64,000 nt of DNA from positions 2,108,001 to 2,172,000 of the forward strand of contig NZ_CP063845.1 in the NCBI RefSeq assembly GCF_021018745.1, given 5' to 3'. The notes below the pieces were generated by a model. That model was not told where the DNA came from. It searched no databases and saw nothing but the letters and a program-made list of their open reading frames with translations. The number at the start of each line of letters is the position of its first letter. Position 1 is the first letter of the stretch. Both the position numbers and the translations under genes were made by a program. This document shows, piece by piece, positions 34,466-44,225 of this stretch. The DNA comes from Gloeobacter morelensis MG652769. GTDB lineage: Bacteria; Cyanobacteriota; Cyanobacteriia; Gloeobacterales; Gloeobacteraceae.

Positions 34466-36358
34466 ATGCAAGCCGGTATGATTGACAATCCCCTGCGCTC
34501 GCGCACCGACCTGCAGCAGGCGGTACGGACGCTGTTTTCACCGCTCAAGGCGCATTTCAGCCCCGGGCGGGCCAGGGTCAAGCTCGGCCACACCGCCGCC
34601 GTCTACCCGGCGCGCACGGCCGAGTTGGAGGGTTTCGCCCGGCCGCTGTGGGGTCTGGTGCCTCTCGCCGCGGGCGGCGGTGAATTTGACGACTGGGAGC
34701 TTTACCGCACCGGCCTCACCCACGGCAGCGACCCGCAACACCCGGAGTACTGGGGGCCGACCGGCAATCGCGATCAAGCCTACGTGGAGATGGCCGCCCT
34801 CGGGTTTGCCCTCGCCCTGATACCCGAGCGGGTCTGGGAACCGCTCAAACCGCACGCCCGCGCCAACCTGGCCGCCTGGCTGGGCCAGATCAACCGCGCC
34901 AAGCTCGTCGACAACAACTGGCAGTTTTTTCGGGTGTTGGTCAATCTCGGGCTGGCGCGCGTCGGGGCCGAGAGCGACGCTGCGTCGCTCTCGGCCGCCC
35001 TGGCTCAGATCGATGCGTTCTACCTCGGAGATGGCTGGTACTCCGACGGGCCGACCATGCGACGGGACTACTATGTGCCTTTCGCGATGCACTACTACGG
35101 CCTGCTGTATGCGGGACTTGCTGGCGGCGATCCGCAGCGGGCCGACCGGCTGCGCGAGCGCGCCGCCGCCTTCGCTCCCCAGTTCGCCCACTGGTTTGCT
35201 GCGGACGGTGCCGCGCTGCCCTTCGGCCGTAGCCTCACCTACCGCTTCGCCCAGGGGGCATTTTGGGGGGCGCTCGCCTTCGCCAACGTCGAGGTGCTGC
35301 CCTGGGGGGTGATCAAAGGGCTGGCCCTGCGCCACTTGCGCTGGTGGTTCCGCCGACCGATCGCCCACAACGACGGCTGCCTTGCGATCGGCTACGCCTA
35401 CCCCAACTTAAACCTCGCCGAGGGCTACAACGGTCCGGCTTCGCCGTACTGGGCGCTGAAGTTCTTTTTGCCCCTGGCGCTGAGCGACGAGCATCCGTTC
35501 TGGTTGGCGGAGGAAGCCCCCCTGCCGGAACTGCCCTCTGTGCATCACCAGCCCCACGCCGGGATGATCCTCTGCCGTGACCGCGCCGGCGCTCATGTGT
35601 TCGCCCTGAGCGGCACCCAGCACATGCCCAAACTGCGGCACGGGGCAGAAAAATACGCCAAGTTCGCCTACTCGACGGCCTTCGGCTTTTGCGTCTCCAG
35701 TGGTGCCAACGGCCTTTCCCAAACCGCCTGCGACAGCATGCTGGCGCTCACCGACGACGGCGACCATTACCGGCTGCGTGAAGAACCGCTGGAGACCACC
35801 TTCGAAGGAGATATGCTGCGCTCGCTTTGGAAACCGTGGCCGGAGGTCGAAATCGAGACCTGGCTATTGCCCTGCCTACCCTGGCATGTGCGCGTGCATC
35901 GGCTGCGCACCAAAAAGTCGCTGTTGAGCAGCGAAGGCGGTTTTGCGGCAGCCCGGCCCGAGGGGGTGGACGAGGGGGCGCTGCGGCATCAGGGCGAAGG
36001 GTTTGCCCTGGCAAGCTATCCGATCGGCTGGAGCGGCATCCGCGATCTGCGTGCCAAGCGCAAGGGCGAGATTATCAATATTGCTCCCAACACCAATCTT
36101 CTGTATCCGCGTACAGTCATTCCCGCGTTGCTCGGGTGGCATTTGCCGGGCGAGCACTGGCTTGCCACTGCGGTCCTTGCTCTGCCCGGTGAGGGTGCCT
36201 GGCTGGAAGTCTGGAACGATCCGCCGTCGCTTCCTGATCTAGGCCGGGGCCTACGGCACCATCCACCGCGCACGGTTCTTTACCGCCCGCTCCTCAAAAA
36301 ACTGCCGAGTTACGTTCAAAAATTCGTAAGTGTGGCCAACCGCGTCCTGAAACATTAG
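34466..36358 (+). CDS. DUF2264 family protein (possible glycoside hydrolase-like enzyme)
   Basis: A 630-residue protein with no signal peptide. The N-terminal 350 residues match DUF2264: SRTDLQQAVRTLFSPLKAHF, NRDQAYVEMAALGFALALIP and VDNNWQFFRVLVNLGLARVG. The fold predicted for this domain is an (alpha/alpha) barrel as in glucuronyl hydrolases and lyases. The C-terminal part is beta-rich. It lies between glycosyltransferases and the priming enzyme, so a role in trimming or modifying the repeat unit is likely, but no substrate is known. ATG 34466 was kept; ATG at 34478 is possible. Confidence 0.78.
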   Translation: MQAGMIDNPLRSRTDLQQAVRTLFSPLKAHFSPGRARVKLGHTAAVYPARTAELEGFARPLWGLVPLAAGGGEFDDWELYRTGLTHGSDPQHPEYWGPTGNRDQAYVEMAALGFALALIPERVWEPLKPHARANLAAWLGQINRAKLVDNNWQFFRVLVNLGLARVGAESDAASLSAALAQIDAFYLGDGWYSDGPTMRRDYYVPFAMHYYGLLYAGLAGGDPQRADRLRERAAAFAPQFAHWFAADGAALPFGRSLTYRFAQGAFWGALAFANVEVLPWGVIKGLALRHLRWWFRRPIAHNDGCLAIGYAYPNLNLAEGYNGPASPYWALKFFLPLALSDEHPFWLAEEAPLPELPSVHHQPHAGMILCRDRAGAHVFALSGTQHMPKLRHGAEKYAKFAYSTAFGFCVSSGANGLSQTACDSMLALTDDGDHYRLREEPLETTFEGDMLRSLWKPWPEVEIETWLLPCLPWHVRVHRLRTKKSLLSSEGGFAAARPEGVDEGALRHQGEGFALASYPIGWSGIRDLRAKRKGEIINIAPNTNLLYPRTVIPALLGWHLPGEHWLATAVLALPGEGAWLEVWNDPPSLPDLGRGLRHHPPRTVLYRPLLKKLPSYVQKFVSVANRVLKH

Positions 36359-36380
36359 ACCTTCGAACACAGGGATCTCC

Positions 36381-37034
36381 ATGATTGCTATTCAAGGTGA
36401 GAATCGGCGGCGTCCGTATTGGCAGTTTCTGGCCAAGCGGGTACTCGATTACGGCGCAGCCGGGCTGGGGGTGCTGTTGCTGGCTCCTTTGCTGCTGCTC
36501 ATTGCCCTACTCATCCGCCTCGACTCCCCCGGGCCGGTGTTTTTTCGCCAGGAGCGCAAAGGACTGGGCGGCCGGATCTTCCGGGTTTGGAAATTTCGCA
36601 GCATGGAGGTCGATGCCGAAGCGCGCCTCAAAGACCTCGAAGCGTTCAACGAGTCCGAAGGGGGGGTGCTCTTCAAGCTCAAGTGCGATCCGCGCGTGAC
36701 GCGCACCGGCGGCATCTTGCGCTCCACCAGCCTCGATGAGTTGCCGCAACTGTTCAATGTGCTCCAGGGACACATGAGCCTGGTCGGTCCCCGGCCACTG
36801 CAATTGCGCGATTGCGAGCGGGCGCTCGAATACGACCGCGAGGCGTTTGAGCGGCGACTGACGGTCCTGCCGGGGATCACCGGTCCCTGGCAGGTGGCAG
36901 GGCGCAGCGCCCTGAGCTTCGAGCAGATGTTGAAGCTGGATGGCGACTACATCGAGCACTGGTCTTTTGCCCTGGACCTGTCGATCTTGCTGCGCACGCT
37001 GCTGGTGGTCCTCAAGCGCAGCGGCGCTTACTAA
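36381..37034 (+). CDS. Undecaprenyl-phosphate sugar phosphotransferase (initiating enzyme)
   Basis: A 217-residue monotopic phosphoglycosyl transferase that puts the first sugar phosphate on undecaprenyl phosphate. One N-terminal hydrophobic segment (VLDYGAAGLGVLLLAPLLLL) is followed by the catalytic core: PVFFRQERKGLGGRIFRVWK, KFRSM, RSTSLDELPQLFNVLQGHMS, LVGPRP, and LPGITGPWQVAGRSALSFEQ. It is shorter than WbaP (which has four extra helices) and close to the PglC/WsaP core. Its place after the glycosyltransferases fits a Wzy-dependent pathway. Confidence 0.9.
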   Translation: MIAIQGENRRRPYWQFLAKRVLDYGAAGLGVLLLAPLLLLIALLIRLDSPGPVFFRQERKGLGGRIFRVWKFRSMEVDAEARLKDLEAFNESEGGVLFKLKCDPRVTRTGGILRSTSLDELPQLFNVLQGHMSLVGPRPLQLRDCERALEYDREAFERRLTVLPGITGPWQVAGRSALSFEQMLKLDGDYIEHWSFALDLSILLRTLLVVLKRSGAY

Positions 37035-37143
37035 GATCTTTCTCCGACAACGCCAGTGCGCCCACCCTCGCGCGTCATACTCCTGCATTCGTCCCTGCTT
37101 TTTTATGCGTTATCTATTCCAACAGGCATTCAGAAAGGCCGTT

Positions 37144-37653
37144 ATGCCACGCGCGAACCGCATCGATATCAAAGAGAGCGCCGAGGAGCTGAGGGCTTTG
37201 CTGCGCCAGCGCGCCTCCAGCGAAGTCAAAGAACGCATTCAGGTGTTGTACCTCTACAAGACCGGGATCGTCACGACCGAGCAGGGGCTTGCGGCGGTGG
37301 TAGGCCGCAGCACTTCGACGGTCTTTCGCTGGTTGCAAACCTACCGCAGCGACGGGATCGCGGGCCTCACCCGCACCCAAAGAAGCAGCGGCAGGCCCGC
37401 CGACATCCAGGGGGAAGTGCTCGAAAAGCTCAAAGAGCGGCTCAAACAGCCGGACACCTTCAAAAGTTACAAGCAAATCCAGGAGTGGCTTGCCAGTGAG
37501 TGCGGCATCGATGTCTCCTACAAAGTGGTTTACGACACGGTGCGCTACCGCCTCAAAGTCACCCTCAAATCGACGCGCTCACGGTCTTTGACCCTCGGTG
37601 TTTCCCCGTTTCGGTTGACCGCCCAGCGCCGCCTCGGCCGCTGGCCGCTGTGA
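37144..37653 (+). pseudogene. Truncated IS630-like transposase N-terminus (HTH part)
   Basis: A 169-residue frame whose first ~140 residues match the N-terminal helix-turn-helix region of IS630-type transposases: VKERIQVLYLYKTGIVTTEQ, VGRSTSTVFRWLQTYRSDGI and YKVVYDTVRYRLKVTLKSTR. The DDE catalytic domain that should follow is absent; the frame continues into an unrelated basic tail (RLTAQRRLGRWPL) and stops. The following 200 bases hold no transposase frame. This is a relic, inserted or decayed between the priming transferase and the second cytidylyltransferase gene. Confidence 0.75.
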
Positions 37654-37863
37654 CTACTACACCTTCCAAGCGACTGGTCAATCGCGCCTGATCCAGCTGG
37701 TTTTCGGCCCCTACTCGCTCTGGCCCTGAAGCGCACCTTCAGCTACCGACCTCTGGCCTTGAAGCTCTCCTTCGTCTCAAGTGCAAGTAACGGACACCCT
37801 TGCCCCCGGTCCTCCTCAACCTTCCCCTCGACTACCATCCCCCCTTTCAGGAGTCCATTCACC

Positions 37864-38679
37864 ATGAAAGTTGTACTGTTCTGCGGCGGTCTGGGCACGC
37901 GCATCCGCGACTACTCAGAAACGATTCCCAAACCCCTGGTCAATATCGGCTACCGGCCGATTCTCTGGCATGTCATGAAGTACTACGCCCACTACGGCCA
38001 CCGCGATTTCATCCTCTGCCTGGGTTACAAAGCCGACGCCATCAAAAACTACTTTCTCAACTACGACGAATGCCTTTCCAACGACTTCACCCTCTCGGAG
38101 GGGGGGCGCAAGCTGCAACTTTCCAACAGCGATATCCACGACTGGAACATCACCTTCGTCGATACCGGCTTCAACGCCAACATCGGCCAGCGACTGATGA
38201 CCATCGAACCCTACCTGGAAGGTGACCCGTACTTTCTGGCCAACTACAGCGACGGCCTCACCAACCTGCATCTGCCCGACTTGATCGCTTTTGCCCAACG
38301 CCAGGAGCGCATCGCCACGTTCTTGAGCGTCAAACCGAGCCAGAGCTTTCACCTGGTGGCGATGGACGAACAGGGGCTGGTGCGCGATATCTGCGACACC
38401 CGCCGCTCGGATGTCTGGATTAACGGCGGCTACTTCGTCTTCAAGCGCCAGATTTTTGACCACATCCACTACGGGGAGGAACTGGTCTGCGAACCGTTCC
38501 GCCGCCTCATCGCCGCGCAAGAATTGCTCACCTACCCATACGAGGGTTTCTGGGCCTGCATGGACACCTTCAAAGAAAAGCAGCAACTCGACGAACTGTA
38601 CGCCCGCCAGGAGGCGCCCTGGGAGGTCTGGCGCCAGGGGCGGGTGCTGCCGCTGATGCCCCAGGTCGCGGTGGGTTAG
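37864..38679 (+). CDS. Glucose-1-phosphate cytidylyltransferase-like nucleotidyltransferase
   Basis: A 271-residue nucleotidyltransferase in the RfbF family. Motifs: MKVVLFCGGLGTRIRDYSET, PKPLVNIGYRPILWHVMKYY, GHRDFILCLGYKADAIKNYF and NYSDGLTNLHLPDL. It differs from the rfbF gene at 10697 in having CGG and RIRDYSE in the loop and an insertion before SEGGRKLQL. ATG at 37864 lies within the downstream part of a region without other genes. It is followed after 3 bases by a PIG-L-type deacetylase and a beta-helix protein, which suggests a second, separate sugar-nucleotide module. Nucleotide (CTP or other) and sugar are not proven. Confidence 0.82.
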   Translation: MKVVLFCGGLGTRIRDYSETIPKPLVNIGYRPILWHVMKYYAHYGHRDFILCLGYKADAIKNYFLNYDECLSNDFTLSEGGRKLQLSNSDIHDWNITFVDTGFNANIGQRLMTIEPYLEGDPYFLANYSDGLTNLHLPDLIAFAQRQERIATFLSVKPSQSFHLVAMDEQGLVRDICDTRRSDVWINGGYFVFKRQIFDHIHYGEELVCEPFRRLIAAQELLTYPYEGFWACMDTFKEKQQLDELYARQEAPWEVWRQGRVLPLMPQVAVG

Positions 38680-38682
38680 GCG

Positions 38683-39330
38683 GTGCTCCACCTGGTTTGT
38701 CATCCCGAAGGCCGGCCGCTGCAGCGGGTGCTCTGCCTGGGGGCGCACGCCGACGACATCGAAATCGGCTGCGGTGCGACGCTGTTGGGCCTGGCGCGCG
38801 CGTACCCGCAGACCCGGTTTTACTGGGCGGTCTTTACCGCGCGGGGCGAGCGGGCCTCAGAAGCCCAAGCCAGCGCCAAGGCGTTTATGGGCGATGCGCT
38901 GGAGGCGATAGCGCTGTGGGATTTTCAAGACGGCTTTTTACCCTACGCCGGGGCAGAGGTCAAAGCCTGCTTCGAGCAGATCAAGCGCGCCTTTGTGCCG
39001 GATCTGGTCTTTACCCACTACGGCGAGGACCGGCACCAGGACCACCGCCTGGTGTCGGAGCTCACCTGGAATACCTTTCGCGATCAGCTCATTTTCGAGT
39101 ACGAAATTCCGAAATTCGACGGCGATCTCGGTCGGCCGAACGGCTACGTCGCCTGTGACGAGGCGATTTTGGAGCGCAAGGTGCGGCTGTTGACAGCAGC
39201 GTTTGCGACCCAGGCGGGCAAGGGCTGGTTCAGCGAGGAGACGTTTTACGCCCTGGCGCGTCTGCGGGGCATCGAAGCGAACAGCCGCTACGCCGAGGCT
39301 TTTTACTGCCGCAAGTTGGCTTTGTTTTAA
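38683..39330 (+). CDS. PIG-L family deacetylase
   Basis: A 215-residue zinc deacetylase of the LmbE/PIG-L/MshB family. The metal-binding N-motif is [20 protein letters not shown] (AHxDDxE), and the distal His motif is [20 protein letters not shown]. The start GTG 38683 is three bases after the previous stop. Members remove N-acetyl groups from GlcNAc-type sugars. With the nucleotidyltransferase before it and a beta-helix acyltransferase-like gene after, it may swap an acetyl group for another acyl group on a sugar nucleotide. Confidence 0.85.
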   Translation: MLHLVCHPEGRPLQRVLCLGAHADDIEIGCGATLLGLARAYPQTRFYWAVFTARGERASEAQASAKAFMGDALEAIALWDFQDGFLPYAGAEVKACFEQIKRAFVPDLVFTHYGEDRHQDHRLVSELTWNTFRDQLIFEYEIPKFDGDLGRPNGYVACDEAILERKVRLLTAAFATQAGKGWFSEETFYALARLRGIEANSRYAEAFYCRKLALF

Positions 39331-39347
39331 AGGAGCAGACCACACCT

Positions 39348-39749
39348 ATGGAAGAACTGCAGATCGACTTCGGGGGCGAGGAGAGTGTCTCCGGCCGCCC
39401 GGAAATCGGCCCTGGCACGCTGATCGACGCGACCGCGCGCCTATCGCCCCAGAGCTACGTCGGCAACAACTGCCGCATCGGACCGGGCGTCGTGTTCGAA
39501 GGCTATGTACTCGTCGCCAACGACTGCACAATCGGCGCGGACGCCTACCTGCGCGACACGGTGCTCTCAGGCTCGGTGCGCGTCGGTATCCAGGCGAGCC
39601 TCACCGGCTGCTACGTAGCGGCCGGGGCCACCATCGGCCGCGGGGCGCAGCTTGTCAACAGCCTGGTGCGCCGCAGCAGCATCGTCATCGAGCCGGGGGC
39701 GGCGGTGGCGGGGGCTACCCCGGTCCTCCCCAAACCCGATATTCGATGA
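39348..39749 (+). CDS. Left-handed beta-helix (hexapeptide) protein
   Basis: A 133-residue protein made almost entirely of hexapeptide repeats: [60 protein letters not shown] and [20 protein letters not shown]. There is no N-terminal nucleotidyltransferase or C-terminal acyltransferase module, so it is either a small trimeric acyltransferase or a regulatory subunit. ATG at 39348 follows AAGGAG. It is coupled to the deacetylase gene. Confidence 0.8.
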   Translation: MEELQIDFGGEESVSGRPEIGPGTLIDATARLSPQSYVGNNCRIGPGVVFEGYVLVANDCTIGADAYLRDTVLSGSVRVGIQASLTGCYVAAGATIGRGAQLVNSLVRRSSIVIEPGAAVAGATPVLPKPDIR

Positions 39750-39799
39750 AAGCCAACATCCCACCGGATGCAATCCATCTACGGGAGATTCGAGACAAC

Positions 39800-42280
39800 A
39801 TGTCTACCGAGCGCAAACCGGGCCATTCCTCGCTCAGGCTGCACTACCTGGATGGTGTGCGCGGATTGACGGCACTGTATATTCTGTTCTTTCATATCTG
39901 GTGCGACCTGAGCTACAAGCCGCAGCTGCGGCTGGCCGGGGAGGCCATGCCCGCCTGGCTGCAGGCGGCCACCGCCTGGGCCGGCTACGGTATCTACAGC
40001 GTCGGTATATTTATCGTACTGTCGGGCTACTGCCTGATGCTGCCGGTGGTCCGCTCCCCCGACGGCCAACTGCGCGACGGGGTGGCGGGTTATCTCAAGC
40101 GGCGCGCCTGGCGCATCCTGCCCCCGTATTTCGCCGCCCTGGGGTTTGCGCTGCTGGTGATCGCCCTGGTGCCCGCCGGGAACGAGCAAAACCTTGGATT
40201 TATGTGGGACAAGGCGGTGGACGGCTTCTCCTGGCAGGGTGTGCTCGCCCATCTGTTGCTTGTCCACAACTGGGATAAAACCCTGGTCAGCACGATCAGC
40301 GCGCCGCTGTGGAGTGTGGCCACCGAGTGGCAGATTTATTTTCTGTTTCCAGCTTTGCTGCTGCCGCTGTGGCGGCGGGCGGGGATCGCGGCGGCGGTAG
40401 CGGCGGGTTTCGTTGTCGGCCTGGCTCCGATGGTGCTCCTGGACGGGTGGCTCAGTTGGGCGGCTCCCTGGTTTGTGGGCTTTTTTGCCCTCGGCATGGC
40501 GGCGTCAGTCTGGGAATTCGCACCCCCGAAGGGGGCTCCCAGACTGACGAGCGGCCAACTCCAGCTGGCAACCGGCGCGCTGTGGTCGCTGCTCGTTCTG
40601 GCGGCGGCGGTCCGTTCTTTTGGATGGCTACCGGTGCCCCAGGCGGTATTTCACCTGCTGATCGCCGTAGCCACTCCCTGCCTGCTGATGTACTGCACGC
40701 GGTTGGTGCTCGAAGGCAAGGGGGCGACCTCGGTGGTCCTGCGCCTGCTCGAAGCGCCACCGGTGCTGGCCCTGGGCACATTTTCGTACAGCCTCTATCT
40801 CGTCCACGCCCCTCTGCAGGGGGTGAGCTGGATATTGGCGGGTGCTTTGCCCGTAGCGGGGAGTGTGCAGCTGCTGTTGTTTGCGCCGCTGACCGTAGTG
40901 ATCTCTTTGCTGTGCGCCTGGGGGTTTTACCAATGCGCGGAGCGGCCTTTTGTCCGCATGAAGTTGTCCACCAAGGAAGGGTTCATGGATCAGCGCTCAG
41001 ATGTGTCACTTAACGGGCGAGTCAAAGAAGTCGCCGCCAGGGCCGCCGTCGGCTGGATTCCGGCAGTCGCCTTCGGCACCCAAGTGCGCAGGGCGGTGTA
41101 TCGCCGGCTGTTAGCCAGAGTCGGCGACGGCACGGCGATCAGCACCAGCGTCGAATTTTTGAATGCCCGGTGCATCGAGTTGGGAGCGCGGGTGCGCATC
41201 GACAGCAACGTGCGGCTCGACGCGCGGGGGCACAACAACCGCATCGAGATTGCCGACGAAGCGACGCTCGCTTCTGGTGTAGTGCTCCAGACGCTGCAGG
41301 GGGGCAGCATTCAGGTGGGGGAGCAGGCGTACATCGGCCCCTACAGTTGCCTGAGCGGTCCCGGCACGCTCAGCATCGGCCGCGATTGCCTGATTGCTGC
41401 CCACGCCGAGATCAATGCCGCCCATCGGCCGGGGGCCAATCCGGCCCAACCCGGCGAAGAAGCGTCGCCTGCCCCTACGGGAATCATCATCGAAGACGAC
41501 TGCTGGATCGGTCACGACGTCACCATCGTCGCCGGAGTCAGGATCGGCCGCGGCAGTATCATCGGCGCGGGCGCGGTGGTCACCGGTGACATTCCTGCCT
41601 GCGCCATCGCCGCCGGGGTGCCGGCCCAGGTGCTGGGCCACTATCAACCCAGCCCGGCAAACCCGGCGCTCGGAATTTCCTCCGCCTCCCCCTGGCAGCG
41701 CATCGAAGGAGAGCTCGAGCGGACCCTGGGACAGCTGGAGAGTTTGCAGAAAGATTTTGGCTCGTTGCTGATGCCGGTGGTGCGGGTGAAGATTCTGCAC
41801 AACGCGCTGAAATTCATCCATCGCACCCTTGATGTGGAGACCGTCACGGTGCTGCTGGCCGCCCCCGACAAAAATGTACTGCAGGTGCACGCCAGCGTCG
41901 GTCTGGAGCAGGAGGTGGCGGAGGGGACTTGCATCCAGCATGGGCGGGGCATTGCCGGCCGGATTGCTGCAAGCCGCCAACCACTTTTTGTCGACGATCT
42001 TTCCAGGGTCGAAATCGAAAGCCCGATTCTGCGCAATCGGGGACTGCAACAACTGGCCGGTGTTCCGCTTTTTTTGGAGGGCCGCGTGGTCGGCGTTTTC
42101 CACATCGGCACGACCACCCGCCGTCTCAGTATTGATGATTGCAGGCGGATGCTGGCCATTGCCAGACAACTTGGCCGCTTGGTGGAAGGCAACATCCCTT
42201 TGGCGGTAGACCTGTCCGCTCCAGACCCGCAGGAAGCATTGCTGTGCGCCTCGGGTGAACTTTCTTACCACCCGGTGTAG
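39800..42280 (+). CDS. Fusion: acyltransferase 3 + beta-helix acetyltransferase + GAF domain
   Basis: An 826-residue open frame combining three parts. Residues 1-390 are an integral membrane acyltransferase 3 (OafA-like) with about ten helices, [20 protein letters not shown] (catalytic His32), and [16 protein letters not shown] at its end. Residues of about 395-640 are a hexapeptide beta-helix with [40 protein letters not shown]. The last 180 residues are a GAF domain ([54 protein letters not shown]). At the junction AAGGAAGG precedes an in-frame ATG (40985, MDQRSDVS), exactly like a separate gene start. The separate protein at 45304 has the same beta-helix+GAF layout. Confidence 0.78.
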   Translation: MSTERKPGHSSLRLHYLDGVRGLTALYILFFHIWCDLSYKPQLRLAGEAMPAWLQAATAWAGYGIYSVGIFIVLSGYCLMLPVVRSPDGQLRDGVAGYLKRRAWRILPPYFAALGFALLVIALVPAGNEQNLGFMWDKAVDGFSWQGVLAHLLLVHNWDKTLVSTISAPLWSVATEWQIYFLFPALLLPLWRRAGIAAAVAAGFVVGLAPMVLLDGWLSWAAPWFVGFFALGMAASVWEFAPPKGAPRLTSGQLQLATGALWSLLVLAAAVRSFGWLPVPQAVFHLLIAVATPCLLMYCTRLVLEGKGATSVVLRLLEAPPVLALGTFSYSLYLVHAPLQGVSWILAGALPVAGSVQLLLFAPLTVVISLLCAWGFYQCAERPFVRMKLSTKEGFMDQRSDVSLNGRVKEVAARAAVGWIPAVAFGTQVRRAVYRRLLARVGDGTAISTSVEFLNARCIELGARVRIDSNVRLDARGHNNRIEIADEATLASGVVLQTLQGGSIQVGEQAYIGPYSCLSGPGTLSIGRDCLIAAHAEINAAHRPGANPAQPGEEASPAPTGIIIEDDCWIGHDVTIVAGVRIGRGSIIGAGAVVTGDIPACAIAAGVPAQVLGHYQPSPANPALGISSASPWQRIEGELERTLGQLESLQKDFGSLLMPVVRVKILHNALKFIHRTLDVETVTVLLAAPDKNVLQVHASVGLEQEVAEGTCIQHGRGIAGRIAASRQPLFVDDLSRVEIESPILRNRGLQQLAGVPLFLEGRVVGVFHIGTTTRRLSIDDCRRMLAIARQLGRLVEGNIPLAVDLSAPDPQEALLCASGELSYHPV
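40985..42280 (+). CDS. Possible internal start: separate beta-helix + GAF protein
   Basis: ATG 40985 is in frame with the large fusion and carries a good ribosome binding site AAGGAAGG 5-10 bases upstream. Initiation here would yield a 431-residue soluble protein of the same size and layout as the 413-residue gene at 45304. Either two products are made from one locus, or a stop codon was lost in a former two-gene arrangement. Confidence 0.35.
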   Translation: MDQRSDVSLNGRVKEVAARAAVGWIPAVAFGTQVRRAVYRRLLARVGDGTAISTSVEFLNARCIELGARVRIDSNVRLDARGHNNRIEIADEATLASGVVLQTLQGGSIQVGEQAYIGPYSCLSGPGTLSIGRDCLIAAHAEINAAHRPGANPAQPGEEASPAPTGIIIEDDCWIGHDVTIVAGVRIGRGSIIGAGAVVTGDIPACAIAAGVPAQVLGHYQPSPANPALGISSASPWQRIEGELERTLGQLESLQKDFGSLLMPVVRVKILHNALKFIHRTLDVETVTVLLAAPDKNVLQVHASVGLEQEVAEGTCIQHGRGIAGRIAASRQPLFVDDLSRVEIESPILRNRGLQQLAGVPLFLEGRVVGVFHIGTTTRRLSIDDCRRMLAIARQLGRLVEGNIPLAVDLSAPDPQEALLCASGELSYHPV

Positions 42281-42333
42281 CACTACTGCTACCGGATAGC
42301 TGAACGCAGATTAGCAATTTGGGGTACCCACCA

Positions 42334-42747
42334 ATGGACGATTGGCACGCGCGCTTTTTGCTCGAGTGCATTCCGCAGATGGCCTGGACCACGACGCCGG
42401 ACGGCCGTCTGGAGTGTGCCAACCAGCTGTGTCTGGAGTACACCGGCTTTGCCCTGGAGCAGATCTGCGGGTGGGGCTGGCGCTCGGTGGTCCACCCGGA
42501 GGATCTGTTGCGCTGCACCGTGCCCTGGTGCGAGGCGCTGCGCACCGGGCAGGCTTACGAGTTGGAATACCGCCTGCGGTGCGGCGGGGACGGCACCTAC
42601 CGCTGGCATCTGGCCCGGGGGCGACCGGTCTACGACGGCGACAGCCAGGTGATCCGCTGGTTCGGCACCTGCACCGATATCCATCGGTACAAAACAGCCG
42701 AGCAACAGTGGCTCGACCTGGGCCGCGGCGGATTTTCGATCAGCTGA
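42334..42747 (+). CDS. Single PAS-domain protein
   Basis: A 137-residue protein consisting of one PAS fold: LECIPQMAWTTTPDGRLECA, then GFALEQICGWGWRSVVHPED and the PAC part EYRLRCGGDGTYRWHLARGR, WFGTCTDIHRYK. There is no output domain, so it is either a stand-alone sensor binding a partner or a fragment of a larger kinase. ATG at 42334 sits 53 bases after the fusion gene; an in-frame TTG at 42319 is possible. No receiver or kinase follows. Confidence 0.82.
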   Translation: MDDWHARFLLECIPQMAWTTTPDGRLECANQLCLEYTGFALEQICGWGWRSVVHPEDLLRCTVPWCEALRTGQAYELEYRLRCGGDGTYRWHLARGRPVYDGDSQVIRWFGTCTDIHRYKTAEQQWLDLGRGGFSIS

Positions 42748-42813
42748 CGCCCGCCGCGGCGGGTGATCGGTTTGTCTATCTGTTTTGATTAATCAACCAA
42801 GCGAGGAGCATCC

Positions 42814-44202
42814 ATGAAAGTAGGGGTTATCGGCACCGGTTACGTCGGCCTGGTCACAGGCGCCTGCCTGGCCACCATCGGCCACACCGTCGTCTGCATG
42901 GACAACAACGAAGCGAAAATCCAGCGGTTGCGCCAGGGCGTCATGCCGATTTACGAACCTGGGCTCGAAGAATTGGTCGCCGCCGCCGTCGCCGCCGGTC
43001 ACCTCGTCTTCACCACCGAGATGGCCGAGACCGTCCGCCCGAGCGACGTCGTCTTCATCACCGTCGGTACTCCCTCGCGGCCCGATGGCTCGCCGGATCT
43101 TTCGGCCGTGCGCGCTGTAGCGCGCGCGATTGGCTCCCACCTGGACGGACGCTTTCGGGTGATTGTGAACAAGTCGACCGTACCGGTGGGTTCGGGCAAC
43201 TGGGTGCGCATGCTCGTCGAAGACGGCGCGAACCTCGCCGCTGCCACCGCCAGAAGCAGCCACCACACGGGTAACGGGGTGGCGGTGCTCGCCCCCGCGG
43301 AGGAGCCGAACTTTAGTGTGGCGAGCAATCCCGAATTTTTGCGCGAGGGCAGCGCCGTCTGGGATACCTTCAATCCCGACCGCATCGTCATCGGTGCGGA
43401 GGACGCCCGGGCGGTCGAGGTGATGCGCCAACTGTACGCCCACTGGGTAAGTCCTGCCGAGGCAAACACCCAGGCGGTGCCGATGGTGGTGACGGACTTG
43501 GCCTCAGCAGAGATGATCAAGTACGCCGCCAACGCCTTTCTGGCCACCAAAATCAGCTTCATCAACGAAATCGCCAACATCTGCGAACGGGTCGGTGCCG
43601 ATGTCACCCGCATTGCTGAAGCGATCGGTCTCGATAAGCGCATCGGCCGCTCATTTCTCAATGCCGGGGCGGGCTGGGGCGGCTCGTGCTTTCCCAAGGA
43701 TGTCTCGGCTCTGGTCTCCACCGCCGCCGAGTACGGCCACGAGTGCCAGTTGCTCAAGGCGACCCTGTCGGTCAACGATCACCAGCGCCAAGTGGTGATC
43801 GAGAAATTGCAGCGGGAACTGCGCATCCTCAAAGGCCGCACCGTGGCGCTGTGGGGACTGGCTTTCAAGCCGCACACCGACGACATCCGCTGTGCTCCGG
43901 CTCTGGCGGTGGCGGAGCATTTGCTCAATCTCGGTTGCCGGGTGGTGGCCCACGACCCGGTGGTGACGGCTCATCAGGTGCAGGGGCAATTGCCGGACTT
44001 GCAGGTGGCGGCCGGTGCGCTGGCGGCGGTGCAGGGAGCCGATGCGCTGTTGGTGATGACCGAGTGGCCCGAGTATGCGCAGGTAAATCTGGGGGTGGTG
44101 GCTGCGGCTTTGCGCCAGCCCATCGTCATCGACGCGCGCAACTGCCTGGACGCGCAGGCGGTGCAGGGTGCCGGACTGCGCTACGTCGGCATCGGCCGCT
44201 AA
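42814..44202 (+). CDS. ugd: UDP-glucose 6-dehydrogenase
   Basis: A 462-residue enzyme that oxidises UDP-glucose to UDP-glucuronate with two NAD. N-terminal dinucleotide motif MKVGVIGTGYVGLVTGACLA; catalytic block GAGWGGSCFPKDVSAL with the active Cys; C-terminal UDP-binding ALWGLAFKPHTDDIRCAPAL. ATG follows GAGGAG. It has an extra loop around residues 140-170 (NLAAATARSSHHTGNGVAVL) compared with the short bacterial forms. The UDP-xylose synthase follows after 23 bases, so the product feeds that enzyme. Confidence 0.95.
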   Translation: MKVGVIGTGYVGLVTGACLATIGHTVVCMDNNEAKIQRLRQGVMPIYEPGLEELVAAAVAAGHLVFTTEMAETVRPSDVVFITVGTPSRPDGSPDLSAVRAVARAIGSHLDGRFRVIVNKSTVPVGSGNWVRMLVEDGANLAAATARSSHHTGNGVAVLAPAEEPNFSVASNPEFLREGSAVWDTFNPDRIVIGAEDARAVEVMRQLYAHWVSPAEANTQAVPMVVTDLASAEMIKYAANAFLATKISFINEIANICERVGADVTRIAEAIGLDKRIGRSFLNAGAGWGGSCFPKDVSALVSTAAEYGHECQLLKATLSVNDHQRQVVIEKLQRELRILKGRTVALWGLAFKPHTDDIRCAPALAVAEHLLNLGCRVVAHDPVVTAHQVQGQLPDLQVAAGALAAVQGADALLVMTEWPEYAQVNLGVVAAALRQPIVIDARNCLDAQAVQGAGLRYVGIGR

Positions 44203-44225
44203 CCAACCCTTGAGGAGACCCACCC

